DNA from: Roseburia sp. AM59-24XD
GTDB lineage: Bacteria > Bacillota > Clostridia > Lachnospirales > Lachnospiraceae
Length of the DNA stretch: 64,000 bases
Direction: 5' to 3'
Assembly: GCF_003478445.1 (NCBI RefSeq)
Contig: NZ_QUET01000020.1
Location: forward strand, 1-64,000
The position numbers and the translations under genes were made by a program. Position 1 is the first letter of the stretch. The number at the start of each line of letters is the position of its first letter. Positions 28,404 to 38,523 of the stretch are shown in pieces. The notes under the pieces are model-generated. The model worked only from the letters and a program-made list of their open reading frames with translations, did no database searches and was not told the origin of the DNA.

Positions 28404-29172
28404 GAGACGATTCACCTCCCATCAACGACAATACATCCAGAATCTCCTGAAGAAATGCTCTGCGGTTCCTTTCTCCGCGGATCAGTTCATGAAAAATCTT
28501 CCCATCCCGCAAGAAAAGTATCCTGCTGCAATAGCTTGCAGAAAATGCATCGTGAGTTACCATCAGGATCGTTGCCTTCTGCATTTCATTTAAACGGCAA
28601 AAGGTCTCTAAAAGTACCTGGGAAGCATGGGAATCCAACGCTCCGGTAGGCTCATCGGCAAGAAGAAGAGAGGGGTCATTTGCCATAGCTCTGGCACAGG
28701 CACATCTTTGCTTCTGACCGCCGGATACCTCATACGGAAATTGATCCTTTACATCCTCAATCTCCAGAAGTTCCATCATATCCTGACAGATTTTTTGAAT
28801 CTCTTTTCTCCTTTTTCCCTGTACCGTCAAAGCAAGGATAATATTTTCCTCCAATGTCAGTGTGTCCAATAAATTGTACTCCTGAAAAACAAAGCCGAGG
28901 TTTTCCTTGCGAAATTCCGACAACTGATCTGCAGACATTTCTGTAATGTCCAGATCATCATAATAAATATGCCCCGATGTCACATGATCAATCGCTGCCA
29001 TCATGTTTAATAAGGTGGTCTTTCCGGAACCGGACGCTCCCATAATACCCACAAATTCTCCCTTTTCCACCTGAAAGCTTACCCGGTCCACAGCCTTTGT
29101 AATATTCTGACCATTGCCGTAATATTTTTCCACATCACATACTCTGATACAATCCTTCAAATGTCTCACCAT
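28378..29172 (-). CDS. BceA-like ABC transporter ATP-binding protein
   Basis: 264 residues of the MacB/BceA type. Walker A GASGSGKTT, signature SGGQKQRCACARA, Walker B LLLADEPTGALD, and a switch histidine in VTHDAF. The start ATG 29172 overlaps the stop codon of the CPBP gene (ATGGTGA), so translation is coupled. With the permease it forms a peptide-detoxifying or peptide-sensing transporter. Confidence 0.93.
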   Translation of the reverse strand: MVRHLKDCIRVCDVEKYYGNGQNITKAVDRVSFQVEKGEFVGIMGASGSGKTTLLNMMAAIDHVTSGHIYYDDLDITEMSADQLSEFRKENLGFVFQEYNLLDTLTLEENIILALTVQGKRRKEIQKICQDMMELLEIEDVKDQFPYEVSGGQKQRCACARAMANDPSLLLADEPTGALDSHASQVLLETFCRLNEMQKATILMVTHDAFSASYCSRILFLRDGKIFHELIRGERNRRAFLQEILDVLSLMGGESSHDTKTGLS

Positions 29173-29992
29173 CCTTTTCCTGTTGGTTTTTTTATATAAC
29201 GATAAACAAAATACATTCCCGTAAGGAGATATCCTCCGGCTAATATCCATTGTAATATATCATCATATTTCCAGACAGAATAGTCCCACCCAAGGATTTC
29301 ATTCATTAGGAAGTTGGAAAAATCACATAATCCGTGTACCAGAATCGAAAATATCAAATGGTTTGTCTGCAAATAAAGCGCTGATAAAAACACGCCCATA
29401 CACACTGCGGATATTGCCTGTTTTGTGGTACTCAAAAATTCCTGTCCTGCCAGCAGATTCATATAATGACAAAGCCCAAAGCAAAGGGAAGATATCAATA
29501 CCGCAAAATAAATTCCTTTTTTCTTATCTTTCCAAGCGGATAAAAATCCATTTAAGATGATTCCTCTCCAGACAAATTCCTCCATCAGTCCAATGCTTAA
29601 ACTCGCGATACAGCAAATCACAAAAAATTGGATTCCTTTCCCGGAGAATAGAGAAAATACTCTTTTTCCATAAAAAATTGCCATCAGATCATCGCCGATC
29701 TGAATCAGAGGGAAAATAAGCATTACAAATACTGACAGCAGAGAAACACTACTTTTGCCGTCCCTCACAAAATCCACTTTTTTGTGAAATAATACATACA
29801 TTATAAGAAATACCGAAATTTCCTGTAGCAGCATAACAACGTATGTATTATTTAAAGAGTTCGTCCAATTTTCTATCTTTTTTCCAACAACAAAAGATAC
29901 AAAAATCCAATTCCTTCCCATATTGCATAAACCAGAACAGTATACCCCACCGGAATAAGAAAATCACTGATCAAACTATTTTTTCTTTCCAC
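29166..29992 (-). CDS. CPBP-family intramembrane protease (N-terminus probably frameshifted)
   Basis: Membrane protein with the Abi/CPBP motifs EEFVWRG, FGLCHYMN and HGLCDFSN on separate helices, the glutamic intramembrane endopeptidase active site. Often linked to bacteriocin immunity or processing. The clean frame starts at ATG 29921, which has no ribosome site. One frame over, GTG 29992 (AGGCAGG ahead) gives a plausible first helix (FLIPVGYTVLVYAIWEGIG) that joins the main frame if the six-A run near 29877 had seven. I give that span. It is co-transcribed with the Bce-like ATPase that its stop overlaps. Confidence 0.78.
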
Positions 29993-30071
29993 GTTTTATC
30001 AACCTGCCTTTCCAATTGTATCTCTTTTCTTTCCAAAAGTATACTTCATCCCCGCCGGTGTTCATATAAAA

Positions 30072-30114
30072 AAAGCTTAAAGAAATCTTACGATTTCGAA
30101 AGATTTCTCTAAGA
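30072..30114 (-). terminator. Hairpin after the kinase gene
   Basis: AAAGAAATCTT and AAGATTTCT are inverted around about ten bases just beyond the kinase stop codon. A weak, A/T-rich stem that may separate the two-component genes from the downstream CPBP-ABC genes. Confidence 0.4.
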
Positions 30115-30116
30115 CT

Positions 30117-31148
30117 TTAACGCACCTCTGAAATATAATTATTTTGTGGAAATTGTAAAATGATTTTGGTATAGCTGCCCGCCTTTGACTGTGCCTCTAT
30201 TTCCAGCCCAAGCTGGTCACAAAGCTTTTTACACAGATACAGACCAATGCCCGTGGATTTTTTTTGGTTTCTCCCATTTTCCCCGGTAAATCCCTTTTCA
30301 AAAATGCGGGGAAGATCCTTTTCCTGTATCCCCATCCCATTATCCTCAATGATCAGGCAGGTATGATCTGTTGTCTTTTGCGCCAAAAAGGAAATGCAGG
30401 GTGAGTTCTCTCTTTTATATTTGACACTGTTTAATACGATCTGATTGACAATAAAACCCAACCATTTCTTATCGGTAAAAACATCCTCATCACAATTCAC
30501 TTCTGCCCGGATTCCATTCCGGATCAACAGAAAGCGGTTCCGCTCTAAAACGTCGTACACCATCTCCTGCAAATGGCAGCTTTGAATCAGATAATCCTTA
30601 TAGACCTGCTCCGACCTCGCATAATAAAGCACCATATCCACATAATTTTCAAGCTTTGCATTCTCCATGCTGATCTGCCGGAATCTCTCCGGGGCACCGG
30701 TCTCCTCTTTCCTGCCATTTTCACAGAGCAAACTGATGCCTGTGATTGGTGCCTTGATCTCATGAACCCAGCTTTCTATATACTCTTTATATTCCTGTTG
30801 TTCCGCCTCCAGTTTTCTTATTTTCTCAATGACGGATTTGTTGGATCTGCGGATCATATTCTGATAGATCCTGTCCTCCAGACGCCATGACGGCGGCATC
30901 AGCTCTCCCAGCAAATACCTCTGATCCATTTTCTCCAGAATTTCTGCTGTCTTTTTGAAATATTTCCTGCGTTCCATATATTCCCGACACATCCAAAGCA
31001 GCAAGAGTAATGTCCAAAACAACAGTAATAGGATAACATTACCCTTTTCATAACCGGTAAGCCTCAGAAAAATGCAGGTAACCGCCATACAACAGCCCTC
31101 AAAGATCAGAAAAAGCGCCTTATCTTTCCAATAATCTCTCCATCTCAT
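30117..31148 (-). CDS. BceS-like intramembrane-sensing histidine kinase
   Basis: 343 residues. Two short membrane helices near the N-terminus (about 12-30 and 36-53) with almost no external loop, the layout of intramembrane-sensing kinases. The phospho-acceptor lies in SWVHEIKAPITGI. The ATPase domain has NQIVLNSVKY, EDNGMGI and STGIGLYLCKKL. It overlaps the upstream response-regulator gene by four bases. Bce kinases need their transporter to detect peptides, and a BceAB-like pair lies just downstream. Confidence 0.92.
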   Translation of the reverse strand: MRWRDYWKDKALFLIFEGCCMAVTCIFLRLTGYEKGNVILLLLFWTLLLLLWMCREYMERRKYFKKTAEILEKMDQRYLLGELMPPSWRLEDRIYQNMIRRSNKSVIEKIRKLEAEQQEYKEYIESWVHEIKAPITGISLLCENGRKEETGAPERFRQISMENAKLENYVDMVLYYARSEQVYKDYLIQSCHLQEMVYDVLERNRFLLIRNGIRAEVNCDEDVFTDKKWLGFIVNQIVLNSVKYKRENSPCISFLAQKTTDHTCLIIEDNGMGIQEKDLPRIFEKGFTGENGRNQKKSTGIGLYLCKKLCDQLGLEIEAQSKAGSYTKIILQFPQNNYISEVR

Positions 31149-31810
31149 ATACGATACCCCATCCCTCGTTTCGTCTGTATAAAATTATCACGACCAAGCT
31201 CCCGAAGCTTTTCCCGTATCCGGGTCACATGAACACTGAGGGTATTATCATCAATAAAGATCTGATTATCCCATAAAGATTCGATCAGATCCTGTCTTGC
31301 CACATAGTTTCCGGCATGCATAAAAAGAAGGTGTAATATCTTCATTTCATTTTTGGTCAGTTCCACCTCCTTCTCATCACAGGAGATCGTACATTTCAAG
31401 AGATCCAGCCGCACATTTTCATAAGAATAGCTTGTCTTTTCTGTATTGCCCCGGGTTCTCTTTAATACCGCAGCAATCCTTGCCAGAAGGATTGGTGCCT
31501 GATACGGCTTTGTAATATAATCGTCGCCGCCCCGGAGCATCCCGTTTAATTCATCCATAGAATCAGTCCTGCTGGTCAAAAAGATTACCGGACAGGTATT
31601 TTCCCTTTGCCGGAGCGAGGTGCAGATATCAAACCCGGACATTCCCGGAAGGTTCACATCCAGCAGGATCAGATCCGGTGACGCCTCTGTGATCCAATCC
31701 GGTATATTTTCAAAATTCTCCGGAGCCGTAACCTGATACATTGCATTTTCCAATAATATAGTCAATTCTCTGCGAATTGTTTTCTCATCCTCTGCCACAA
31801 AAATATGCAT
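31145..31810 (-). CDS. BceR-like response regulator
   Basis: 221 residues. The receiver has EDEKTI, Asp52 in LILLDVNLPGMSG, and KPYQ; a winged helix follows, ending FIQTKRGMGYRI. GAGG lies close ahead of ATG 31810. First gene of the kinase pair. It should bind the promoter of the downstream transporter genes in response to antimicrobial peptide flux. Confidence 0.93.
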   Translation of the reverse strand: MHIFVAEDEKTIRRELTILLENAMYQVTAPENFENIPDWITEASPDLILLDVNLPGMSGFDICTSLRQRENTCPVIFLTSRTDSMDELNGMLRGGDDYITKPYQAPILLARIAAVLKRTRGNTEKTSYSYENVRLDLLKCTISCDEKEVELTKNEMKILHLLFMHAGNYVARQDLIESLWDNQIFIDDNTLSVHVTRIREKLRELGRDNFIQTKRGMGYRI

Positions 31811-31881
31811 CCCGCAACCTCTTTTCTGTTACTTTTTTCTACTGCTGTAGTATATTTTCAATCTTTATTGCCTGAAAATCA

Positions 31882-31910
31882 TTGTACTAAACCCCATTAT
31901 ATGATAAGAT
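31882..31910 (+). promoter_or_regulatory. Promoter for the RlmL-type methyltransferase
   Basis: TTGTAC and TAAGAT are 17 bases apart, 40 bases ahead of the start codon. Confidence 0.55.
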
Positions 31911-31950
31911 ATCACCGAAATCCAGTATCTACTCAGAAAAGGAGATTATT

Positions 31951-33108
31951 ATGGCTGACTATGAACTGATTGCCCCTTGTCATTTTGGACTTGAGGCGGT
32001 ATTAAAACGTGAAATACAGAATCTCGGATACAAGATTATTCAGGTGGAGGACGGAAAGGTCACCTTCGCCGGAGATGAGTCTGCAATTGTGCGTGCCAAC
32101 ATCTTCCTGCGCACCACAGAGCGTATCCTGATCAAGATCGGAAGCTTTAAGGCAACCACCTTTGATGAGCTCTTCGAGGGAACAAAGGCTCTCCCGTGGG
32201 AACAATTTATTCCAGAGAACGGAAAGTTCTGGGTTGCAAAGGCAACCTCTATCAAAAGTAAGCTTTTCAGTCCCTCCGACATTCAGTCAATCATGAAGAA
32301 GGCGATGGTAGACCGCCTGAAAAAGAACTATAATGTCAACTGGTTTCCTGAGGACGGCGCCAGCTTTCCGCTGCGTGTGACGATCATAAAGGATGTCGTC
32401 ACCGTCGGTCTGGATACCTCCGGTGACTCCCTGCACAAGCGTGGATACCGTCAGGCAACCGTAAAGGCTCCGATCACAGAAACGCTTGCGGCAGCCCTGA
32501 TCATGCTGACCCCATGGAAATGGGACCGCATTCTTGTCGATCCGTTCTGCGGCAGCGGAACCTTCCCGATCGAGGCAGCCATGATCGGCGCGAATATCGC
32601 TCCGGGCATGAACCGTTCCTTCTCCGCCGAGAACTGGACACACATTATCCCGAAAAAGATCTGGTACGATGCTGCCGGTGAGGCGGAGGATCAAATCCGC
32701 CGGGATGTCGAGATGGATATCCAGGGCTATGATATTGATCCGGGTGCGATCAAGGCGGCTATGGAGAACGCAAGACTTGCTGAGGTCGATCATCTGATCC
32801 ATTTCCAGCAGCGCCCTGTCTCTAAGCTGAGCCACCGCAAGAAATACGGCTTTGTTATCACAAACCCGCCTTACGGCAAACGTCTTGAGGAAGAAGAGGA
32901 CATGCCAGCCCTCTACCGTGAGATCGGCGAAGCATTCTCTCATCTGGACAGCTGGTCCTTCTATCTGATCACTGCATTTGATCAGGCAGAGCGTTATCTC
33001 GGACGCAAGGCAGACAAGAACCGCAAGATCTATAACGGCATGATGAAGACCTATTTCTATCAGTATATGGGTCCGAAGCCGCCGCGCAGAAACCGTGAAT
33101 CACAGTAA
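31951..33108 (+). CDS. THUMP-domain RNA methyltransferase (RlmL/YpsC type)
   Basis: 385-residue enzyme, probably methylating guanine N2 in 23S rRNA. A ferredoxin-like and THUMP RNA-binding part occupies residues 1-160; the Rossmann methyltransferase follows with VDPFCGSGTFPIEA and the catalytic FVITNPPYGKRL. The start has AAAGGAG ahead. The bacterial homologue in B. subtilis is YpsC. The exact target base is inferred from the family, not shown here. It is alone on the plus strand, with a terminator at 33121. Confidence 0.9.
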   Translation: MADYELIAPCHFGLEAVLKREIQNLGYKIIQVEDGKVTFAGDESAIVRANIFLRTTERILIKIGSFKATTFDELFEGTKALPWEQFIPENGKFWVAKATSIKSKLFSPSDIQSIMKKAMVDRLKKNYNVNWFPEDGASFPLRVTIIKDVVTVGLDTSGDSLHKRGYRQATVKAPITETLAAALIMLTPWKWDRILVDPFCGSGTFPIEAAMIGANIAPGMNRSFSAENWTHIIPKKIWYDAAGEAEDQIRRDVEMDIQGYDIDPGAIKAAMENARLAEVDHLIHFQQRPVSKLSHRKKYGFVITNPPYGKRLEEEEDMPALYREIGEAFSHLDSWSFYLITAFDQAERYLGRKADKNRKIYNGMMKTYFYQYMGPKPPRRNRESQ

Positions 33109-33120
33109 TGAAATATAAGA

Positions 33121-33147
33121 GGCAAAACCAAACGTTTTGCCCTTTTT
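33121..33147 (+). terminator. Terminator after the RlmL-type gene
   Basis: GGCAAAAC and GTTTTGCC pair around five bases and are followed by CTTTTT. Intrinsic terminator just beyond the stop codon. Confidence 0.8.
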
Positions 33148-33151
33148 CGCT

Positions 33152-33215
33152 ACGTTACGAGCATTTTCCGATGCAATAAAAAGAGCATCATACTTCGTTA
33201 CGAGCATTTTTCGAT
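33152..33215. repeat. Two tandem copies of a short dispersed motif
   Basis: ACGTTACGAGCATTTTCCGA at 33152-33171 and CGTTACGAGCATTTTTCGAT at 33196-33215 lie between two terminators; a third copy is at 19510. No protein is encoded. Possibly a small repetitive extragenic element. Confidence 0.5.
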
Positions 33216-33225
33216 ATAAATAACC

Positions 33226-33260
33226 AAAAGGCAAAAGCGGATTCCCCGCTTTTGCCTTTT
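33226..33260. terminator. Bidirectional terminator
   Basis: AAAAGGCAAAAGCGG and CCGCTTTTGCCTTTT are perfect complements around a few bases, with A and T runs outside. It serves the convergent genes on either side. Confidence 0.8.
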
Positions 33261-33266
33261 ATACGT

Positions 33267-33743
33267 TTATGACTCCTTGACCATTTTACCGGTCATATGC
33301 TCCACATCCAGCTCCAGACATAATACCCGGTCCTTTCCTCGCGACCATTCCTTCTCCGGATAGGACGGATCATCCGAGAACTTCGTACACAATGTCCGAC
33401 ATATCTTCTCCATTTGCACCGGATCCTCCACGAAATGCATTCTGCCGAATACGATCACGCTTCTGATATGAAGAGGCCAATCTCCTTCCTCACGGTAGCC
33501 CTGATCATATACGCAGTAAGAAACCTTATCGCATTTCTTCAGAGAGTCTACCTTGTAGCCCTCCTTCGTGCCATGAAAGTACAGTTTTCCGTCCTCCTTG
33601 TTGTACCAGTGATCCATTGGCATTCTACACGGATAACCGTCATCACCAACAAAGGATAACACGCCTCTCGGCTCCTGTGTCAGCACCTCAATGCACTCTT
33701 TCTCGGAAATCTGCTGTTTAAATCTTCTCATTGGACGAAACAT
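33267..33743 (-). CDS. Pyridoxamine 5'-phosphate oxidase-like flavoprotein (NimA-related)
   Basis: 158 residues with the split-barrel FMN-binding fold: MRRFKQQISEKECIEVL at the start, RGVLSFVGDDGYPCRMPM, then LYFHGTKEGYKVDSL and CYCVYDQ-like SYCVYDQG. The pattern is that of NimA/5-nitroimidazole-reductase relatives, of which most are uncharacterised. Soluble and small. Last gene before a strong terminator, with its own upstream space. Confidence 0.85.
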   Translation of the reverse strand: MFRPMRRFKQQISEKECIEVLTQEPRGVLSFVGDDGYPCRMPMDHWYNKEDGKLYFHGTKEGYKVDSLKKCDKVSYCVYDQGYREEGDWPLHIRSVIVFGRMHFVEDPVQMEKICRTLCTKFSDDPSYPEKEWSRGKDRVLCLELDVEHMTGKMVKES

Positions 33744-33779
33744 ATTCTCCTCCTGTTGTCTGATCCTGCCTCCGCCGTT

Positions 33780-34139
33780 CTACTGATCATTGTTCACCGC
33801 ATATAAAAATTCAATGATCTGACGGATGCTGTCTGTGGTATCTCTCTGATATAATACTTCCTTTTCCAGTTCGTGGGACACATTATTGACCTGAAATGCA
33901 TTCTCAAGCACCTGATCAAGAATCCTGCCGATCTGCTCGAACGATTCCTCGCGTTCGCTGACATCCCCATTCTTCATCGTGGCAGCATACTCTCTCGCCT
34001 TACTGGTCAATGTTACCAGAGAATCAGTGATGTTGATGGCATCAAACGACATCTGCTCCATGGAACACATCGAGGTCTCCATGCGTTCCACGACCCGCTC
34101 TGTCGTCGATTCCGTGTCCTTCCATTTCATTTCTTCCAT
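33780..34139 (-). CDS. Helical hypothetical protein resembling a chemoreceptor signalling stalk
   Basis: 119 residues, almost entirely alpha-helical with heptad-like spacing (ERMETSMCSMEQMSFDAIN and so on) and no membrane segment. It resembles short cytosolic coiled-coil fragments of methyl-accepting proteins, but lacks the conserved hairpin tip. ATG 34139 has GAGGAG five bases ahead. It is separated from radA by a terminator. Function unknown. Confidence 0.65.
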   Translation of the reverse strand: MEEMKWKDTESTTERVVERMETSMCSMEQMSFDAINITDSLVTLTSKAREYAATMKNGDVSEREESFEQIGRILDQVLENAFQVNNVSHELEKEVLYQRDTTDSIRQIIEFLYAVNNDQ

Positions 34140-34159
34140 ACTTCTCCTCATTTCTTAAA

Positions 34160-34197
34160 TAGGAAAACGAGACAAAGCATGATGTTTTGTCTCGTTG
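34160..34197 (-). terminator. Terminator after radA
   Basis: AACGAGACAAA pairs with TTTTGTCTCGTT around eight bases; on the minus strand the stem ends in GTTTTCC. It lies just beyond the radA stop codon. Confidence 0.75.
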
Positions 34198-34205
34198 ATT
34201 CTACA

Positions 34206-35575
34206 TTAAAGGATCTCCAGAAGCTCATACACATTGGAAATTCCAACAAGCTTCAGTCCCTTTAGATCCATCTGATCCAGATCAAGCTGGCGTCTGTTGA
34301 CCTCCGGGAGAATACAGCGTTCAAAACCAAGCTTTGCCGCCTCCTGCACTCTTGCCTCTGCCATGCTGACTGCACGAACCTCTCCGACTAGACCGATCTC
34401 TCCGAAACAGATCGTCCGTCCGTCAATGACCTGATTGCGATAGCTGGATAAGATTGCCAGCACAATTCCCATATCAACCGCCGGCTCATTCAACCGCATA
34501 CCGCCAGCCACATTGATATAAGCATCCATGTCACTCATGCGCACTCCGAGGCGCTTCTCCAGAACTGCCAGCAACAGATTCACACGGTTAAAATCAATCC
34601 CTGCCGCTGTTCGTTTCGGATAATTGAAATTCGTCTGGCATACCAGCCCTGTACTTCCACAAGGATCGGTCTGGTTCCCTCCATAGAACATGCCACGACA
34701 GAGCCCGGTGCATCCTCCGGCTTACCCTGCAGCATAAACTCAGATGGATTCGCCACTTCAGCAAGACCGGAACCACGCATCTCAAAAACGCCCACCTCAT
34801 TGGTTGACCCAAAACGGTTCTTGACGCCGCGCAGAAAACGATAGGACGCTCCTCCGTCCCCCTCAAAATAAAGCACGGTATCCACCATATGCTCTAACAC
34901 TCTCGGTCCTGCAACGACACCCTCCTTGGTCACATGACCCACAATGAAAATGGAGATCGACATGCCCTTGGCAAGACGCAGAAGAGTACTTGTCGTCTCT
35001 CTAACCTGTCCCACGCTTCCCGGTGCCGAACCGATCTCTTCGCGGTACATGGTCTGTATCGAATCAATAATGACAACATCCGGCGTACTTCTGGTAATCG
35101 TCTCCGCTACAATATCCAGATCCGTCTCGCTCATCACCAGCAGATCCGACTGAAACACCCCCAGCCGATCTGCCCTCATCTTAATCTGCTTCTCAGACTC
35201 CTCTCCGGACACGTAGAGGACTTTCTTCCTCTGCTGTACCAGTTTCTGACACATCTGCAGAAGAAGTGTGGACTTACCGATACCCGGATCACCGCCTACC
35301 AGAACGAGGGATCCCACAACGATCCCTCCGCCCAGTACACGATCCAGCTCCTCAATACCACTGGCAATCCTTGTATCCTCGGAAAACTCAACCTCCGAAA
35401 GCTTCGACGGCTGTCTGCTCTCCTTGTGTGCCACCGCCTTTCCGGTCGATGTGCGCACCACCGGCTCCTCAACAAAGCTTCCCCATGCACCACAGCCCGG
35501 ACACTGTCCCAGCCATTTCGAGGATTCCATCCCACATTCCTTACAGAAATACGCTGTCTTTTTCGCTTTTGCCAT
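34206..35575 (-). pseudogene. radA: DNA repair protein RadA, apparent single-base frameshift
   Basis: RecA-like ATPase that drives branch migration in homologous recombination. N-terminal zinc finger CKECG...CPGCG, Walker A GGDPGIGKSTLL, the KNRFG motif, and a C-terminal Lon-protease-like domain (SDMDAYINVAGGMRL...DMGIVLAIL). The text breaks in the middle: ...RPILVEVQ runs into a wrong frame (GWYARRIS). The conserved continuation LVCQTNFNYPKRTAAG is one frame over. One missing base in the GGG run near 34646 explains it. Otherwise full length, so probably intact in reality. It lies downstream of clpC, as in many Firmicutes. Confidence 0.93.
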
Positions 35576-35578
35576 ATA

Positions 35579-35992
35579 TTATAACTTTTCCACCTTTACC
35601 TGTGAGGTCTGTCCCGGATTGAGTTCTACGCTGATATTCAGCTTGCCGCCCAGATTTGTCTTCATTCTTCCGATATCGGCATTGTCAACCAATACCTTAT
35701 ACTCCTGCTCCGGCTCAAGCTCCAGTGTAATTGAAGAATCTTCCCAGCCCTCTACATTAAATACCACTTCGTTCTCTGTGCTCTTCATGTTCGTAACAAC
35801 AGTACCCGGTACGGACTCATAGACAAACATTCCGTTTTTCTCAAGCTTGGTAATCTCCTTGAAGGTCTTGATCTTGTACATATCGCCCTCGTACTCAAAA
35901 TCAGACTTCTTCTGCTTGGTATCAAAGTCGAAGTTGCCAAAGCTGAGTGTGCCATCTGCTTCCTTGCGGATCAATTCTGTAATCACTGCCAT
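35579..35992 (-). CDS. Hypothetical beta-rich protein in the clpC-radA interval
   Basis: 137 residues, soluble, no signal peptide. It alternates charged and hydrophobic residues in a beta pattern and ends with LGGKLNISVELNPGQTSQVKV. I do not recognise a named family; homologues annotated as endosialidase or uncharacterised occur in Lachnospiraceae. It has a strong ribosome site (GGAGGG). Stop codon four bases before radA, so the two are probably co-transcribed. Function unknown. Confidence 0.7.
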   Translation of the reverse strand: MAVITELIRKEADGTLSFGNFDFDTKQKKSDFEYEGDMYKIKTFKEITKLEKNGMFVYESVPGTVVTNMKSTENEVVFNVEGWEDSSITLELEPEQEYKVLVDNADIGRMKTNLGGKLNISVELNPGQTSQVKVEKL

Positions 35993-36064
35993 TTTGTTAT
36001 CCCTCCGTATTTTGTGCTTTTATCGTATGTCTAGCATACCATAATTCGCGTATTTTTTCTACTG

Positions 36065-38506
36065 CTAAAGTTTTGAAAATATGATCTTTTTATCCTTACA
36101 GTCTACCTTTATCTTGTCTCCTGCTGCGATCGTTCCATCAAGCAGTGCATCTGCCAGTGCATCCTCAAGCTGTGTCTGGATTGCTCTTCGTACCGGACGC
36201 GCTCCGTAATTTTTATCAAAGCCGCTCTCCGCCAGATGCGCAACCGCTTCCTCTGTAACTTCCATGGTAAGATTCATCTGCGCAGTCGTCCTTTTATTCA
36301 GTGTATTAAGCATAATACGGACGATCTGTTCGATATTCTCCTTCGTCAATGTGTGGAACACAAGGATCTCATCAATTCGGTTGATAAACTCCGGCTTGAA
36401 GATCTTCTTGACCTCCTCCATCACGCCGTCCTTCATCTTGTGATAGTCGGCTTCTGCATCCTCCTGCACTCCAAAGCCCAAATGTCTCGGCTCAATGATC
36501 CGCTGTGCTCCGGCATTGGATGTCATGATAATGATCGTGTTCTTGAAGCTGACCTTACGTCCCTGTGCATCGGTCACATGACCATCCTCCAGGATCTGCA
36601 GCAGAATATTAAATACGTCTGCATGCGCCTTCTCGATCTCATCAAATAGGATAACGGAATATGGATGACGGCGTACTTTTTCACTGAGTTGTCCTCCATC
36701 CTCATAACCGACATATCCCGGCGGCGATCCGATCATCTTGGAGACGCTGTGCTTTTCCATATATTCAGACATGTCTACACGGATAATGTCATTCTCCTTG
36801 CCAAAAACAGCCTCTGCCAGAGCCTTGGAAAGCTCTGTCTTGCCAACACCGGTTGGTCCCAGGAACAAGAAAGATCCGATCGGACGACGCGGATCCTTCA
36901 GACCGACCCTGCCACGGCGGACTGCCTTGGAAACTGCCGAAACGGCTTCCTCCTGTCCGACCACTCTCTCATGAAGGATCTCCTCGAGATGACGCAGACG
37001 TTCCATCTCCTCTTCCTGAAGCTTCTGTACCGGTATCTTCGTCCAGTCAGCGATCACTGCGGCAATCTCGTTCTCTGTCACCTGAAGCTCCTTCGCACCT
37101 CTGTGCTTCTCCTGCTCCTTACGTATCTTGTCAATCTTGTGCTCTAACTGCTCCTGCCGGCGTTTGACCTCACCGGCATGTGTGTAGTCCTTGCTGCGGA
37201 TTGCCTGCTCCTTCTCCTTCTCGAGCTGAACCTGCTCCTCCTCGAGACCACGAAGCTCCGGTGATATCATATATCTCTTCAAGCCGGCTCTGGCACATGC
37301 CTCATCAATCGCATCGATCGCCTTGTCCGGCAGAAAACGGTCATTGACATAGCGGGCTGCCAGTCTGACTGCCCCTGTCACCGCACCATCCGTCAGCTTT
37401 ACATGATGATGTTCCTCATAGCGCGGTGCCAGTCCGCGAAGGATCTTGATTGCCTCCTCCTCGGTCGGCTCCTCTACCACAACAGACTGGAAACGGCGTT
37501 CCAGCGCAGCATCCTTCTCGATATATTTACGATATTCCTCTCTGGTCGTTGCTCCGATGAGCTGAAGTTCTCCTCTCGCAAGCGAAGGCTTCAGAATATT
37601 GGCGGCATCGATCGCGCCCTCCGCACCGCCTGCACCGATGATCGTGTGGATCTCATCGATGAACAGCAGAATATTACCGCTCTGCATCACTTCCTTGAGG
37701 GAACGCTTGATTCTCTCCTCAAACTCACCGCGGTATTTCGAACCGGCTACCATGCCTGCCAGATCAAGCGTCAGTACACGTTTATTGTGCAGGATCTCCG
37801 GAATATCCTCCTCGATGATCTTCCGTGCAAGACCTTCCACAACTGCCGTCTTGCCGACACCAGGCTCACCGATCAGACACGGATTGTTCTTCGTACGGCG
37901 GCTTAGGATCTGAACAATTCTCTCAATCTCACGCTCTCTTCCGATCACCGGATCCAGCTTTCCCTCTCTTGCCAGTGCCGTCAGATCACGGCTGTACTGA
38001 TCCAGTATCGGCGTTGTTGATTTATTCTTTCTGTTCTTCTGCTTCATGTATTCGTTCTTGGCGGTGTTCATGTCCTGTCCGGACGCAGTCAGTGCTTCCA
38101 CATAAAGCTTCTGTACATTGATTCCCTTTGTGTTGAGCAGACGAACAGCAATACAGTCCGATTCCTTTAGTAATGCGATCAGCAGATGCTCTGTTCCTGC
38201 ATCGGCAATCCCCATTCTTGAAGCCTCTTCCTGCGCTATTTCTAAAACCTTCTGGGTTCTCGGGGTAAACTCCCCTTCGTCTGCCACAAGCACACTGCTC
38301 TGTGCGGAAATGGACTCGTCAATGAGATCCAAGATCTTCTGCTCTTCCACACCATTTGCCTTAAGCACCTCTGATGCCACACCGGGATTGCGGATCAATG
38401 CCACCAGCAGATGTTCTGTCCCCACATAATTATGCCCCAGCTCCTGCGCAACCTTTCCTGCATCACGAAGCACCTTCTGTGCCTTTTTCGTAAAACGGTT
38501 TTGCAT
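36065..38506 (-). CDS. clpC: ClpC AAA+ unfoldase of the ClpCP protease
   Basis: 813 residues. Two N-terminal Clp repeats (about 1-150), AAA+ domain D1 with GEPGVGKTA, a middle coiled coil (about 410-490), and AAA+ domain D2 with [11 protein letters not shown] and the [16 protein letters not shown] pore loop. It unfolds proteins for ClpP and controls stress regulators. No mcsA/mcsB or ctsR genes lie upstream, unlike in Bacillus, so this copy is organised differently. Confidence 0.97.
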   Translation of the reverse strand: MQNRFTKKAQKVLRDAGKVAQELGHNYVGTEHLLVALIRNPGVASEVLKANGVEEQKILDLIDESISAQSSVLVADEGEFTPRTQKVLEIAQEEASRMGIADAGTEHLLIALLKESDCIAVRLLNTKGINVQKLYVEALTASGQDMNTAKNEYMKQKNRKNKSTTPILDQYSRDLTALAREGKLDPVIGREREIERIVQILSRRTKNNPCLIGEPGVGKTAVVEGLARKIIEEDIPEILHNKRVLTLDLAGMVAGSKYRGEFEERIKRSLKEVMQSGNILLFIDEIHTIIGAGGAEGAIDAANILKPSLARGELQLIGATTREEYRKYIEKDAALERRFQSVVVEEPTEEEAIKILRGLAPRYEEHHHVKLTDGAVTGAVRLAARYVNDRFLPDKAIDAIDEACARAGLKRYMISPELRGLEEEQVQLEKEKEQAIRSKDYTHAGEVKRRQEQLEHKIDKIRKEQEKHRGAKELQVTENEIAAVIADWTKIPVQKLQEEEMERLRHLEEILHERVVGQEEAVSAVSKAVRRGRVGLKDPRRPIGSFLFLGPTGVGKTELSKALAEAVFGKENDIIRVDMSEYMEKHSVSKMIGSPPGYVGYEDGGQLSEKVRRHPYSVILFDEIEKAHADVFNILLQILEDGHVTDAQGRKVSFKNTIIIMTSNAGAQRIIEPRHLGFGVQEDAEADYHKMKDGVMEEVKKIFKPEFINRIDEILVFHTLTKENIEQIVRIMLNTLNKRTTAQMNLTMEVTEEAVAHLAESGFDKNYGARPVRRAIQTQLEDALADALLDGTIAAGDKIKVDCKDKKIIFSKL

Positions 38507-38523
38507 CCTCTCAAATCCTCCTG

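Noticed and set aside
29166..31148. Phage abortive-infection system (CPBP is sometimes called Abi)
   Set aside because: The neighbours are a Bce-type transporter and its two-component system, which fit peptide resistance better; no defence genes are near.
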